Origin: Paracoccus sp. DMF-8
GTDB taxonomy: Bacteria; Pseudomonadota; Alphaproteobacteria; Rhodobacterales; Rhodobacteraceae
Direction of reading: 5' to 3'
Length of the DNA stretch: 64,000 nt
Assembly: GCF_029309835.1 (NCBI RefSeq)
Contig: NZ_JARJHL010000017.1
Coordinates: 310,001-374,000 of the forward strand
Part shown: positions 37,474-46,979 of the stretch, one piece after another
Position numbering within the stretch: the stretch's first letter is position 1
Layout: the number at the start of each line of letters is the position of its first letter
Translations under genes and position numbers: made by a program
Notes under the pieces: generated by a model
Databases searched by the model: none
Seen by the model: only the letters and a program-made list of their open reading frames with translations
What the model was told of the DNA's origin: nothing

Positions 37474-37487
37474 TTGTCCCGGCGCAA
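37474..37487 (+). promoter_or_regulatory. Candidate Crp/Fnr box of the nos operon
   Basis: TTGTCCCGGCGCAA has the TTG-N8-CAA spacing of Crp/Fnr sites (arms TTGTC and CGCAA), 34 bp before the nosC-like start. The arms are less symmetric than in the other boxes, and the short distance would place it near or over the promoter core, so confidence is moderate. Confidence 0.55.
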
Positions 37488-37521
37488 AGAAGCCCCACCC
37501 CTCCGGCCATATCCCTTGCCC

Positions 37522-37914
37522 ATGATGACCCGATACGCGCCTCCTTTCCGGCTTTACATGGCCCTTGCGTTGCTTGCGGTGCTGAGCCTGCTGATGGCTG
37601 GCCAGATGCGGGCCGCGATGCCGTTTTCCGGGCCGTTGACGGCGGTGGTGATCTGCCATGAGCAGCAGGTCACCACGATCTGGGTGGATGCGGATGGCAA
37701 TGAACACCCGCCCGCCGGTGACTGCCGCGATTGCACGCTTTGCGCCATGCCCGCGCCGGTGCTGGCCGGGTCAGCCGAAGTCGTGGCCCCGCGCCCGATC
37801 CATCGCGCAGACGCGCCCCGGCCGCGCCATGACCTGACCGCAGGGGGACCGGATCGCCGGACCCCGCCCACCCGCGCGCCACCATCCCCTTCATTTCAGG
37901 CAGCCAGCGCATGA
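37522..37914 (+). CDS. nosC: NosC-like Cys-motif protein at the head of the nos operon
   Basis: Protein of 130 residues from the first of two ATG codons (37522), with one N-terminal hydrophobic helix or signal anchor (LYMALALLAVLSLLMAGQMR) and a metal-site-like VICHEQQVTT followed by GDCRDCTLCAMP. The Cys pattern resembles DUF2946-type proteins found before nosR in Paracoccus (NosC). The C-terminal 50 residues are Pro/Arg-rich and probably unstructured. Its stop overlaps the nosR start (ATGA), so the genes are coupled. Possibly a copper-handling or redox helper; the function is unknown. Confidence 0.72.
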   Translation: MMTRYAPPFRLYMALALLAVLSLLMAGQMRAAMPFSGPLTAVVICHEQQVTTIWVDADGNEHPPAGDCRDCTLCAMPAPVLAGSAEVVAPRPIHRADAPRPRHDLTAGGPDRRTPPTRAPPSPSFQAASA

Positions 37915-40143
37915 TGATCCATATCCCCCTCCTTCGCCGTTTTGCCGCCTTTCTGGCCGTTCTGATGCTGCTGGCCATGCCTGCGGCGGCGCAAACCGTG
38001 CTGGAAAAGCTGCTGCCCGACCAGATCGCTGCGGATCTGGTCGCCAGCGCCGATGCCTTTGGCCCCATCCGGCCCGATCTGGCAGTCGCCCCTGTCCTGA
38101 AAGGTGGCGAAACCGTGGCATGGGCCTTTGTCACCTCGGATTTCGTCGGCACCACCGGCTATTCCGGCAAGCCCATCCATACGCTGGTCGCCATCGACAA
38201 GGACGGCAGGATCGCGGGCATCCGGTTGGTCAAGCATTCCGAACCCATCGTCCTGATCGGCATCCCCGAGGCGAAGATACAGGCCATGGTCGACGGCTAT
38301 CTGGGCCTTGATCTGGTCGCCGAGGCACAGGCGGGCGGCACCGGGCACGAGGTCGATATCATCTCGGGCGCGACCGTGACGGTGATGGTGATCGACGATT
38401 CCATCATCCGCTCGGGGTTGAAGGTGGCGCGCACCCTCGGGTCTGGGGGGGCTTGCACCCGAGGCGGCCACCGCCGGGCCGGAATTCGCCATCGACATGG
38501 ACGCCCCCCTTCCCGCCGACTGGTCCGAGATGGAGGGCGACGGCACCCTGCGCCGCCTGTCGCTGGATGTCGGGCAGGTCAATGCCGCCTTTGCCGCCAA
38601 CCCGGACCCGCGTTCCGCCGAACGCCCCCTGACCGAGGCCCCTGCAACCACCTTCATCGAAATGCAGGCGGCGCTGGTGTCCGTGCCCGCGATCGGCGGC
38701 GCGCTGTTGGGCGATGCGGCGAACGGCAACCTGCAAAGCTGGCTGCAGGACGGCGATCACGCCATCGCCATACTTGGGCGCGGCCTCTACAGCTTCAAGG
38801 GATCGGGCTATGTGCGCGGCGGCATCTTTGACCGGATCGTGCTGATCCAGGACGATGTTTCGGTGCGTTTCCGCGACCGCGACCATCGCCGGATCAACGC
38901 CATCACCGCCGATGGCGCGCCGGAGTTCACCGAAATGGACCTGTTCCGCATCCCCGCCGATCTGGGCTTTGATGCGACCAGACCGTTTCGCATCCAGCTT
39001 TTGGTGCAGCGCGCGCTTGGGCCGGTGGACAAGGCATTCCAGACCTTTGATCTGGGCTACCAACTGCCGCCGCAATATCTGCGCGCGCTGACCCCGCCCC
39101 CGGCGGCGCCGGAAACCGCCCGGATCGCCGACAGGGACGAGGCGCAGGCGCAATCCGATCTGTGGAAACGGATCTGGCGGGGCGCAAGGGCGGAAATCAT
39201 CGCGCTGGCCGCCATGCTGGCGGTGCTGACCGGCACCTTTTTCTTTCAGGGCTTTGCCGTCCGCAATGAACGCCGCTTCTACATCTTTCGCATGGGCTTC
39301 CTGACGGTCACGCTGGTTTTCCTTGGCTGGTATGCCAATGCGCAACTGTCGGTCGTCAACCTGATGGCCCTGTTCGGCAGCGTGATGACCGGCTTCAGCT
39401 GGCAGGCGTTCCTGCTGGATCCGCTGACCTTCATCCTGTGGTTCGCCGTCGCCGCCGCGCTGCTGTTCTGGGGACGCGGGGCCTATTGCGGCTGGCTGTG
39501 CCCGTTTGGCGCGCTTCAGGAACTGACGAACCAGATCGCGCGCAAGCTGCGGATCCCGCAATGGACCCTGCCATGGGGGCTGCATGAACGGCTGTGGCCG
39601 ATCAAATACATGATCTTTCTGGGGCTGTTCGGGGTGTCGCTGGCCAGTATCGAACAGGCCGAGCGTCTGGCCGAGGTCGAGCCGTTCAAGACCGCCATCA
39701 TCCTGAAATTCATGCGCGCCCGGCCATTCGTGGCCTATGCCGCCGCGCTGCTGATCGCCGGGCTGTTCGTCGAACGGTTCTATTGCCGCTACCTGTGCCC
39801 GCTTGGCGCGGCGCTGGCGATCCCGGCGCGGCTGCGGATGTTCGACTGGCTGAAACGCTATCACGAATGCGGCAATCCCTGTCAGACCTGCGCGCATCAA
39901 TGCCCGGTGCAATCCATCCACCCGACCGGAGAGATCAACCCTAACGAATGCATCAACTGCCTGCATTGTCAGGTTCTGTATCAATCCGAAACGACCTGTC
40001 CCGTCGTCATCAAGAAACTGAAACGGCGGGAAAAAATCGCGGGCAGCACGCCCCCGGACCTGGGCCAGAAACTGGGCCCGAAACTGGGGATGCCCCCGGC
40101 GGGGCACCCCAATGCGGCCCGCACAACCCCTTCTCAACTCTGA
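37911..40143 (+). pseudogene. nosR: NosR, membrane flavo-iron-sulfur protein, frameshifted in a G7 run
   Basis: NosR feeds electrons to nitrous oxide reductase and is needed for its expression. A signal peptide (LLRRFAAFLAVLMLLAMPAA) precedes the periplasmic FMN-binding domain (DIISGATVTVMVIDDSIIRSG). At 38445-38451 a run of seven G shifts the frame; six G would read LGSGGLAPEAATAG and give one 743-residue protein. The second frame holds the rest of the periplasmic part, about six membrane helices, two C-x3-CP sites (CGWLCPFGALQ, CRYLCPLGAA) and the C-terminal 4Fe-4S Cys sets (CGNPCQTCAHQCPVQS, CINCLHCQ). A homopolymer lesion could be a sequencing error or a phase-variable tract. Confidence 0.9.
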
Positions 40144-40160
40144 TCGAAAGGACACCGATC

Positions 40161-42104
40161 ATGGAAAAGACCCCTTCTTCCGGACTCAGCCGCCGCGCGC
40201 TTTGAGGCGCGACCGCGGGCAGCGTGGCGCTGGCCGGCACACTGCCCGGCCGTCTGGCGCTTGGGATCGGTGGCGCGACGGCGGTCACCGCCGCCACCTC
40301 TGGCGCGGCGCTGGCGGCCGGCGCGGATGGCGGCGTGGCCCCCGGCCAGCTTGATGACTATTACGGTTTCTGGTCTTCGGGCCAGACCGGAGAGCTGCGT
40401 ATTCTGGGCATCCCCTCGATGCGCGAATTGATGCGGGTTCCGGTGTTCAACCGCTGTTCCGCCACGGGATGGGGTTCGACCAATGAATCGATCCGCATCC
40501 ACCAGCGCACCATGTCCGAAAAGACCCGGAAACTTCTGGCCGCGAACGGCAAACAGATCCACGACAACGGCGACCTGCACCACGTTCACATGTCCTTTAC
40601 CGAGGGCAGATATGACGGCCGCTACCTGTTCATGAACGACAAGGCCAATACCCGCGTCGCCCGCGTGCGTTGCGACGTGATGAAGACCGATGCCATTCTG
40701 GAAATCCCGAACGCCAAGGGCATCCACGGCCTGCGCCCGCAGAAATGGCCGCGCAGCAATTACGTCTTCTGCAATGGCGAGGACGAGGCGCCCTTGATCA
40801 ACGACGGCTCGACCATGCGCGATGTGTCGACCTATGTGAACATCTTCACCGCTGTCGATGCCGACGCATGGCAGGTCGCGTGGCAGGTGCAGGTGTCGGG
40901 CAACCTTGACAACTGCGATGCCGATTATTCGGGGAAATACGCCTTTTCGACCAGCTACAACTCGGAAATGGGGATGTCGCTGGCCGAGATGACGGAATCC
41001 GAGATGGACCATGTCGTCGTCTTCAACATCGAGGAGATCGAAAAGGCCATCGCCGCCGGAAATTACCAGGAAATCAACGGCGTGAAGGTCGTCGATGGCC
41101 GCAAGGAGGCGAATTCCCAATTCACCCGCTATATCCCCATCGCCAACAACCCGCATGGCTGCAACATGGCGCCGGACAGGAAACACCTGTGCATCGCGGG
41201 CAAGCTGTCGCCCACGGTCACCGTGCTGGATGTCACCAAATTCGACGCGCTGTTTGACGAAAACGCCGATCCGCGTTCGGCGGTTGTCGCTGAACCGCAG
41301 GTGGGTCTGGGGCCGCTGCACACCGCCTTTGACGGGCGCGGCAATGCCTATACCACGCTGTTTCTGGACAGCCAGGTCGCGAAATGGAACATCGAAGACG
41401 CGATCCGCGCCCATAACGGCGAAAACATCGACCCGATCAGGCACAAGATCGACGTGCATTACCAGCCCGGCCACCTGAAGACGGTGATGGGGGAAACGCT
41501 GGATGCCACGAATGACTGGATGGTGTGCCTGTCCAAATTCTCAAAGGACCGTTTCCTGAATGTCGGGCCGCTGAAACCTGAAAACGACCAGCTGATCGAC
41601 ATTTCCGGCGATGAGATGAAACTGGTCCATGACGGCCCGACCTTTGCCGAACCGCATGACGCCATCGCCGTTCACCCTTCGATCCTGTCGAACGTCAAGA
41701 CGATCTGGGACCGTCAGGATCCGATGTGGGCCGAAACCCGCGCGCAGGCCGAAGCCGATGGCGTCGATATCGACGAATGGGCAGATACCATCATCCGCGA
41801 CGGCAACAAGGTCCGCGTCTATATGTCCAGCGTGGCGCCTTCGTTCTCGGTCGAGGAATTCACCGTGACAGAAGGCGACGAGGTCACCGTGATCCTGACC
41901 AACATGGACGAGATCGAGGACCTGACCCACGGCTTCACCGTCGGCAACCACGGCGTCGCGATGGAGGTCAGCCCGCAGCAGACCTCGTCCATCACCTTTG
42001 TCGCGGCGACCCCCGGTGTCTACTGGTATTACTGCCAGTGGTTCTGCCACGCGCTGCATATGGAAATGCGCGGCCGCATGTTCGTCGAGCCGAAAGAGGC
42101 CTGA
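40161..42104 (+). pseudogene. nosZ: Nitrous-oxide reductase with an in-frame TGA inside the Tat signal
   Basis: NosZ reduces N2O to N2 in the periplasm. ATG 40161 starts a Tat signal (MEKTPSSGLSRRAL) that is cut by TGA at 40203-40205. The frame then continues [20 protein letters not shown] into a complete mature protein to 42104 (647 codons including the stop position). CuZ ligand segments ([24 protein letters not shown]) and the C-terminal CuA domain with [15 protein letters not shown] are intact. A restart at GTG 40224 would yield full catalytic domains but no twin-Arg signal, so export as folded holoprotein would fail. The stop could be a real switch-off mutation or a base error. Confidence 0.92.
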
Positions 42105-42108
42105 TCCC

Positions 42109-43437
42109 ATGCGCGTTCTGGCCCTTTGCCTGACCTTCCTTGCCGCCCTGCCCGCCCTTGGCGCAGAGCATGAGGTCGTGCCCGGCAGGGGCCGTCTGGC
42201 CGATGCCATCGCCGGGGCGGATCCCGGCGATGTGCTGATCCTGACCGGCGGGACCTATGCCGGCCCCGTCACCATCGACCGCCCCCTGACGATCACCGGC
42301 CCCGAAACCGCCGTGATCGACGGCGAGGGTCAGGGCACGGTCGTCACCGTCAGCGCGCCCGATGTGGTGCTGCAAGGCTTCAGCGTCACGAAATCCGGCA
42401 CCCGCAACGAAGATCTGGATGCGGGCATCAAGATCCTGAAGGGCGCGGATCGCGTGCGGGTTCAGGGCCTGACCCTTTTCGACAACATGCACGGCATCGA
42501 CATTCACGGCGGGCGCGATACGCAGGTGATCGGCAACCGGATCACCGGGCGGCAGAACCGCCTGATGAACGAACGCGGCAATGGCATCTATGTCTGGAAC
42601 AGCCCCGGCACGCTCCTGGATGGCAACGATATCCGCCATGGCCGCGACGGAATCTTTTCCAATGCCAGCACGGCCAGCATCTACCGCAACAACATCATGC
42701 GCGATCTGCGCTTTGCGGTGCATTTCATGTATACGAAAAATACCGAAGTGTCGGGCAATATCTCGATCGGCAACCATCTGGGTTTTGCCATCATGTTTTC
42801 GGACCGCACGAAAATCCTGAACAACCAAAGCCTTGGCGACCGCGAACACGGGCTGATGCTGAACTATGCGAATAATGCCGATGTGACCGGAAACCTGATC
42901 CGGGGCGGCGCCCGAAAATGCCTGTTCATCTATAACGCGCACAAGAACCTGATCTGGAACAACCGCTTTCAGGATTGCAGCATCGGCATCCATTTCACCG
43001 CCGGATCCGAGCGCAACGTGCTGACCGGCAATGCCTTTGTCGCCAATCGGGGGCAGGTGAAATATGTCGGCACCCGGTTCATGGAATGGAGCCATGAGGG
43101 GCGCGGCAATTTCTGGTCGGACCATCCCGCCTATGACCTGAACGGCGACGGCATCGCCGATGCCAGCTATCGCCCGAATGACCTGATGGACCATATCCTG
43201 TGGTCGCAGCCCGCCGCCGCGCTGCTGACCGGATCGCCCGCCGTGCAACTGATCCGCTGGAGCCAGTCCAGCTTTCCCGCCACCATGCCCGGCGGCGTGA
43301 CCGACAGCGCGCCGCTGATGCAGCCCCTGACCATCCCCGTTCTGCCCGAAACCGCCGCGCTGGAGGCGGCGGTCGCCGGGCGCTGGAAAACCGGAAGCTA
43401 CGATGAACTCGACCCTGACGATCTCACATCTCACTAA
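42109..43437 (+). CDS. nosD: NosD, periplasmic beta-helix protein for CuZ maturation
   Basis: Protein of 442 residues from ATG 42109, 4 bp after the nosZ stop, with a Sec signal (MRVLALCLTFLAALPALGA). Repeated right-handed beta-helix units occur (LTITGPETAVIDGEGQ, GHNI-type GIDIHGGRDTQVIGNRITG, GNDIRHGRDGIFSNAS, NTEVSGNISIGN, GNLIRGGARKCLF). NosD with NosF and NosY brings sulfur or copper species for assembling the CuZ site. Overlaps nosF by 35 bp. Intact. Confidence 0.95.
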   Translation: MRVLALCLTFLAALPALGAEHEVVPGRGRLADAIAGADPGDVLILTGGTYAGPVTIDRPLTITGPETAVIDGEGQGTVVTVSAPDVVLQGFSVTKSGTRNEDLDAGIKILKGADRVRVQGLTLFDNMHGIDIHGGRDTQVIGNRITGRQNRLMNERGNGIYVWNSPGTLLDGNDIRHGRDGIFSNASTASIYRNNIMRDLRFAVHFMYTKNTEVSGNISIGNHLGFAIMFSDRTKILNNQSLGDREHGLMLNYANNADVTGNLIRGGARKCLFIYNAHKNLIWNNRFQDCSIGIHFTAGSERNVLTGNAFVANRGQVKYVGTRFMEWSHEGRGNFWSDHPAYDLNGDGIADASYRPNDLMDHILWSQPAAALLTGSPAVQLIRWSQSSFPATMPGGVTDSAPLMQPLTIPVLPETAALEAAVAGRWKTGSYDELDPDDLTSH

Positions 43438-44302
43438 GCGTTTCGGCGAGGTCGCGGCGCTGTCGGATGTCTCGCTTGCGGTTCAGCCGGGGCAGCGGGT
43501 GGCGCTGCTCGGCCATAACGGCGCGGGCAAATCGACGATGATGAAGATCGTTCTGGGGCTGATCGGCTTTGACGATGGCGCGGTCCGCGTCTGCGGCGGT
43601 TCGCCGGGGGCGGCAAATGTGCGTGCGCAGGTCGCCTATCTGCCCGAAAACGCGGCCTTTCACCCCGCCCTGACCGGCGAGGAACAGATCCGCCATTACC
43701 TGCGTCTGCGCGGCGAAAACCCTCGGCTTGCGCCGGATCTGCTGGCCCGCGTCGGGCTGAGGGACGCCGCAGCGCGCCGCATCGGCACCTATTCCAAGGG
43801 GATGCGCCAGCGCGTCGGTCTGGCCCAGACCCTGATCGGCAGCCCGCGCCTGCTGGTGCTGGACGAACCGACCTCGGGGCTGGATCCGGTCTCGCGGCGC
43901 GATTTCTATGCGCTGCTGGATGGGCTGGCTGCCGAAGGCGCCGCGATCCTGCTATCATCGCATGTGCTGACCGAGGTCGAGGCGCGGACCGACCGCATCC
44001 TGATCCTGTCCGGCGGGCGGCTGGAGGCCGAAGGCACCCTGCCCGACCTGCGCCGCAAGGCGGATCTGCCCGTCACCCTGATCGCGACGCCCGCCGCAGG
44101 TCGGCAAGGCGACGTGCTGGCCGCGCTGTCTGGCGCGCAGCCGCATGGGCCGGGGCAGGTCCGCCTGACCTGCCGTCAGGATCAGAAACTGGCGCTGCTG
44201 TCGGCGATCACCGCCCTTGGCGCGCAGATTGCCGATCTCGACCTGATCCCGCCCAGTCTTGAAGACATCTACACCCATTTCAGCCGGAGAAGCGGGCAAT
44301 GA
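43403..44302 (+). CDS. nosF: NosF, ABC ATPase for NosZ copper-sulfur site assembly
   Basis: Cytoplasmic ATPase, 299 residues. Walker A VALLGHNGAGKSTMMKIVLG, signature YSKGMRQRVGLAQTL, Walker B LLVLDEPTSGLDPVSRRDFY, switch His in LLSSHVLTEVE. The signature serine is preceded by Y-S-K-G rather than LSGG, as is usual in this CcmA/NosF group. It works with the NosY membrane protein. Start overlaps nosD and its stop overlaps nosY (ATGA). Confidence 0.95.
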   Translation: MNSTLTISHLTKRFGEVAALSDVSLAVQPGQRVALLGHNGAGKSTMMKIVLGLIGFDDGAVRVCGGSPGAANVRAQVAYLPENAAFHPALTGEEQIRHYLRLRGENPRLAPDLLARVGLRDAAARRIGTYSKGMRQRVGLAQTLIGSPRLLVLDEPTSGLDPVSRRDFYALLDGLAAEGAAILLSSHVLTEVEARTDRILILSGGRLEAEGTLPDLRRKADLPVTLIATPAAGRQGDVLAALSGAQPHGPGQVRLTCRQDQKLALLSAITALGAQIADLDLIPPSLEDIYTHFSRRSGQ

Positions 44303-45120
44303 AACCGATCCTTTCCACCGCAGGCATCGAATTCCGCATCGCCCTGCGCAACCGTTGGGTGGCGATCGCGACCGGGCTGATGGTGCTTTTCGCGCTGGTT
44401 CTGGCCGCTGCCGGGGCCGCACCCACCGGCGATATCGGCGCGGACCGGCTGTCCGTCACGGTGGTCTCGCTGACCTCTCTGGCGGTTTATCTGGTGCCGT
44501 TGCTGGCGCTGCTGATCAGCTTTGACGCCATCGCAGGCGAGGTCGAGCGCGGCACCCTGCCCCTGCTCTTGACCTATCCCGTGTCGCGCAGCGGGATTCT
44601 GGCGGGCAAGCTGCTGGCCCATCTGCTGATTCTGGCGATTGCGGTCAGCCTGGGCTATGGCGCCGCCGCGCTGACCGCGCTGTGGGCGGATGCCGGGGCA
44701 ATGACGGGGATGGCGGCGCTGATCCGGCTGATCTGGACCTCTGTCCTGCTGGGCGCGACCTTTCTTGGTCTGGGCTATGCCCTGTCGTCGCTGGCCCGCC
44801 GCCCCTCGGGCGCGGCAGGGCTGGCGATCGGGCTGTGGCTGGCCTTGGTCGTGCTGTATGATCTGGGGCTTCTGGCGCTGGTCGTCTCGGGCGCGGACGG
44901 GGGCCCTGCCACGCGATCCCTGCCCGGCCTTCTGCTGGCAAATCCCGCGGATTCGTTCCGGCTGTTCAACCTTGCCGCAGCCGAGGCGGGCGGCGCGGCG
45001 GGCGGCATGGGCGGGGCGGCGGCCTCGATCCCGCTGTGGCAATCGGCGCTGTCGCTGATGCTGTGGCCGCTTGTCGCGCTGGCCCTTGCACTGGCCGCTT
45101 TCAGAAAGGTCACGCCATGA
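44299..45120 (+). CDS. nosY: NosY, membrane subunit of the NosDFY transporter
   Basis: Integral membrane protein, 273 residues, with six helices of the ABC-2 type. Landmarks: GIEFRIALRNRWVAIATGLM at the N-terminus, LALLISFDAIAGEVERGTLPLLLTYPVSR in the first loop, GYALSSLARRPSGAAGLAIG. It is coupled to nosF and nosL by 4-bp overlaps. Intact. Confidence 0.95.
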   Translation: MKPILSTAGIEFRIALRNRWVAIATGLMVLFALVLAAAGAAPTGDIGADRLSVTVVSLTSLAVYLVPLLALLISFDAIAGEVERGTLPLLLTYPVSRSGILAGKLLAHLLILAIAVSLGYGAAALTALWADAGAMTGMAALIRLIWTSVLLGATFLGLGYALSSLARRPSGAAGLAIGLWLALVVLYDLGLLALVVSGADGGPATRSLPGLLLANPADSFRLFNLAAAEAGGAAGGMGGAAASIPLWQSALSLMLWPLVALALALAAFRKVTP

Positions 45121-45701
45121 CCCGTCTTTCCCCTGCCCTGATCGTCGCATTGGTGCTGGCGCTGTCCGCCTGCAAGCCGGAAGACACGCAGGACGTCACC
45201 CTCGTCGATATGACCGCAGAAACGCTTGGCCATTTCTGCCAGATGCACCTGCTGGAACATCCCGGCCCCAAGGCGCAGGTGCATTTGCAGGGCATGGCGG
45301 GCACGCCGCTGTATTTCAGTCAGGTCCGCGACGCCATCGCCTATCAGCGCCTGCCCGAACAAAGCCTGCCGATCCCGGCCGTCTATGTGAATGACATGGG
45401 TGCGCCGGGCGCGCTATGGGATGTTCCGGGCAAGGGCAACTGGATCCCCGCCGAAACCGCATTCTGTGTGCTGGGCTCCATCCGCGAGGGCGGCATGGGC
45501 GCCCCGGAAACCGTGCCCTTTTCCAGCCGTCAGGCCGCGCTGGCCTTTGCCGCGACCGAAGGCGGCAAGGTCGCGACGCTGGATGAGATCCCCGACAGCG
45601 CGGTCCTTGCCCCCGTCGATATCGACCCGAACCCCGCCCCCCCGGATGCCGCCGGGGATGCGGATTTCGACGCGCGGCTTCGCGCCCTGACCGAACAGTG
45701 A
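45117..45701 (+). CDS. nosL: NosL, copper-binding lipoprotein
   Basis: Outer-membrane lipoprotein of 194 residues. The lipobox VLALSAC places the lipidated Cys at about residue 19. The Cu(I) site is GHFCQMHLLEHPGPKAQ (Cys-x-Met-x-His pattern), and VNDMGAPG with NWIPAETAFCV follows. NosL supplies copper to apo-NosZ. Overlaps nosY by 4 bp. Intact. Confidence 0.95.
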   Translation: MTRLSPALIVALVLALSACKPEDTQDVTLVDMTAETLGHFCQMHLLEHPGPKAQVHLQGMAGTPLYFSQVRDAIAYQRLPEQSLPIPAVYVNDMGAPGALWDVPGKGNWIPAETAFCVLGSIREGGMGAPETVPFSSRQAALAFAATEGGKVATLDEIPDSAVLAPVDIDPNPAPPDAAGDADFDARLRALTEQ

Positions 45702-45706
45702 AGGCA

Positions 45707-46627
45707 ATGCCCATGTCCCTGACACGCCGCCGTTTCATCGCCCTTTCCGCCGTCGCGGCCAGCCTGCCCGGCGCAGCCGCCGCCCGCCCCGCCCGGCACT
45801 GGACCGGGCAGGCGCTTGGCGCGCGCCTCGATCCGGCGGATCACCCCGGGCCGGGGCGATCACCGCCCCTTGCCTGACCGAGATCGAGCGGCTGGAAAAC
45901 ATCCTCAGCCTCTATCGCCCGGACAGCGCGCTGTCGCGCCTGAACCGCGACGGCTATCTGGATGCCCTGCCGTTCGAGCTGCTGGACTGTCTGGCGCAGG
46001 CTGAGGCGGTTCACCGTGCCAGCGGCGGGCTGTTCGATGTCACGGGTGCAACCCTGTGGACGCTATGGGCGCAAGAGGCCGCAACGGGCGCCGCCGCCCC
46101 GGCCCTGCCGCGCGCCGCGCGGCGCTGGACCTGACGGGGATGCAGCGGATGCGGATCTCGCCCGCCCGCATCGCCATGCCGCGCGGCATGCAGTTGACGC
46201 TGAACGGCATCGGTCAGGGCTATGTCGCCGACCGCATCGCCGCCCTGCTGCAGGCGCAGGGGCTGACCAATATCCTGATCGACACCGGCGAACATCGCGC
46301 CGCAGGCACCGCCCCTGACGGCACCGGCCCTGGCCGATTCCGCCCCGAAGGCAGCAGCCGCGCCATTCCGCTGACCTCGCGGGCGATGGCGACCTCGGCC
46401 CCGCGCGGCACCTGTTCGATGCCGCGCAACGCGAGCGGCCATATCCTCGACCCCGGACCGGGGCGCCCGTCGCCGCGTCGTGGGCCAGCGTGACCATCTC
46501 TGCCCCCCATGCGGCGCTGGCGGATGCGCTGGCCACGGCGGCCTGCCTGTGCCGTGACGAAAAGGAACTGTCGCGGATGCTGGCCACCTTCCGCGACTGC
46601 CGTGCAGAGGCGATCAACGCAACATAG
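45707..46627 (+). pseudogene. nosX: NosX, ApbE-like flavin transferase, multiply frameshifted
   Basis: NosX attaches FMN to NosR. A Tat-type start (SLTRRRFIALSAVAASLPGA) and HWTGQALGAR are in the first frame, which then stops early. The expected continuation ITAPCLTEIERLENILSLYRPDSALSRLN and ASGGLFDVTGATLWTLWAQE lies in a second frame. A third has ALDLTGMQRMRISP, GIGQGYVADRIAALLQAQGL, NILIDTGEHRAAG and SGHILDP. A fourth carries APVAASWASVTISAPHAAL to the end at 46627. At least three indels (near 45850, 46110 and 46460) are needed. All ApbE landmarks survive as fragments, so decay is recent or the bases are wrong. Confidence 0.85.
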
Positions 46628-46979
46628 GCCATCATCAGGCAACAGGATCAGGGGTCTGACGCTGCGCCCCTGCCTTTCAGCGGAACGGCAGAAGCGACAG
46701 CGCCCCCATGCCGTCAGGATCGCGGCCCGCTGCGACAGATCCCCGACAGCCCGTCTCGCGGCCATCGCTGTGGCCGGGGCCGTCCTGCTCTGGCGATGAA
46801 GCGGGAACCCGTCCTGACGTCAGCGACATGATTCCCGGCGGGAAAGCCGCCTGTCCTGCAACCGTTCGACAAGGATTGATCGGGGCCGCTGGCAGCCCGA
46901 TCAGGACGCTGGACGGGCCCGCGATCCGAGGCCCGGCACTTCGGACCCCGGCACTTCGGCCCCGGCACGTCAGACCCTT
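46628..46979. other. Intergenic region without a recognisable gene
   Basis: About 350 bp between the ends of the convergent nosX and WYL-type pseudogenes. Open frames exist on both strands, but none shows a ribosome site, a known motif or a plausible start. The only structure seen is the short tandem repeat near its right end. It may hold the eroded C-terminal end of the WYL gene. Confidence 0.5.
46932..46975. repeat. Imperfect tandem repeat, three units of 14-15 bp
   Basis: Units CCCGGCACTTCGGAC (46932), CCCGGCACTTCGGC (46947) and CCCGGCACGTCAGAC (46961) follow one another. Too few and too degenerate for a CRISPR. Likely slippage product in a non-coding stretch. Confidence 0.7.

Noticed and set aside
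40203..40205. TGA in nosZ as a selenocysteine codon
   Set aside because: It lies in the Tat signal, not in a catalytic site, and no SECIS-like hairpin or Sec-type context was seen. Nonsense mutation or base error is simpler.
46932..46975. Tandem repeat as a CRISPR array
   Set aside because: Only three 14-15 bp contiguous units without spacers and no cas genes.
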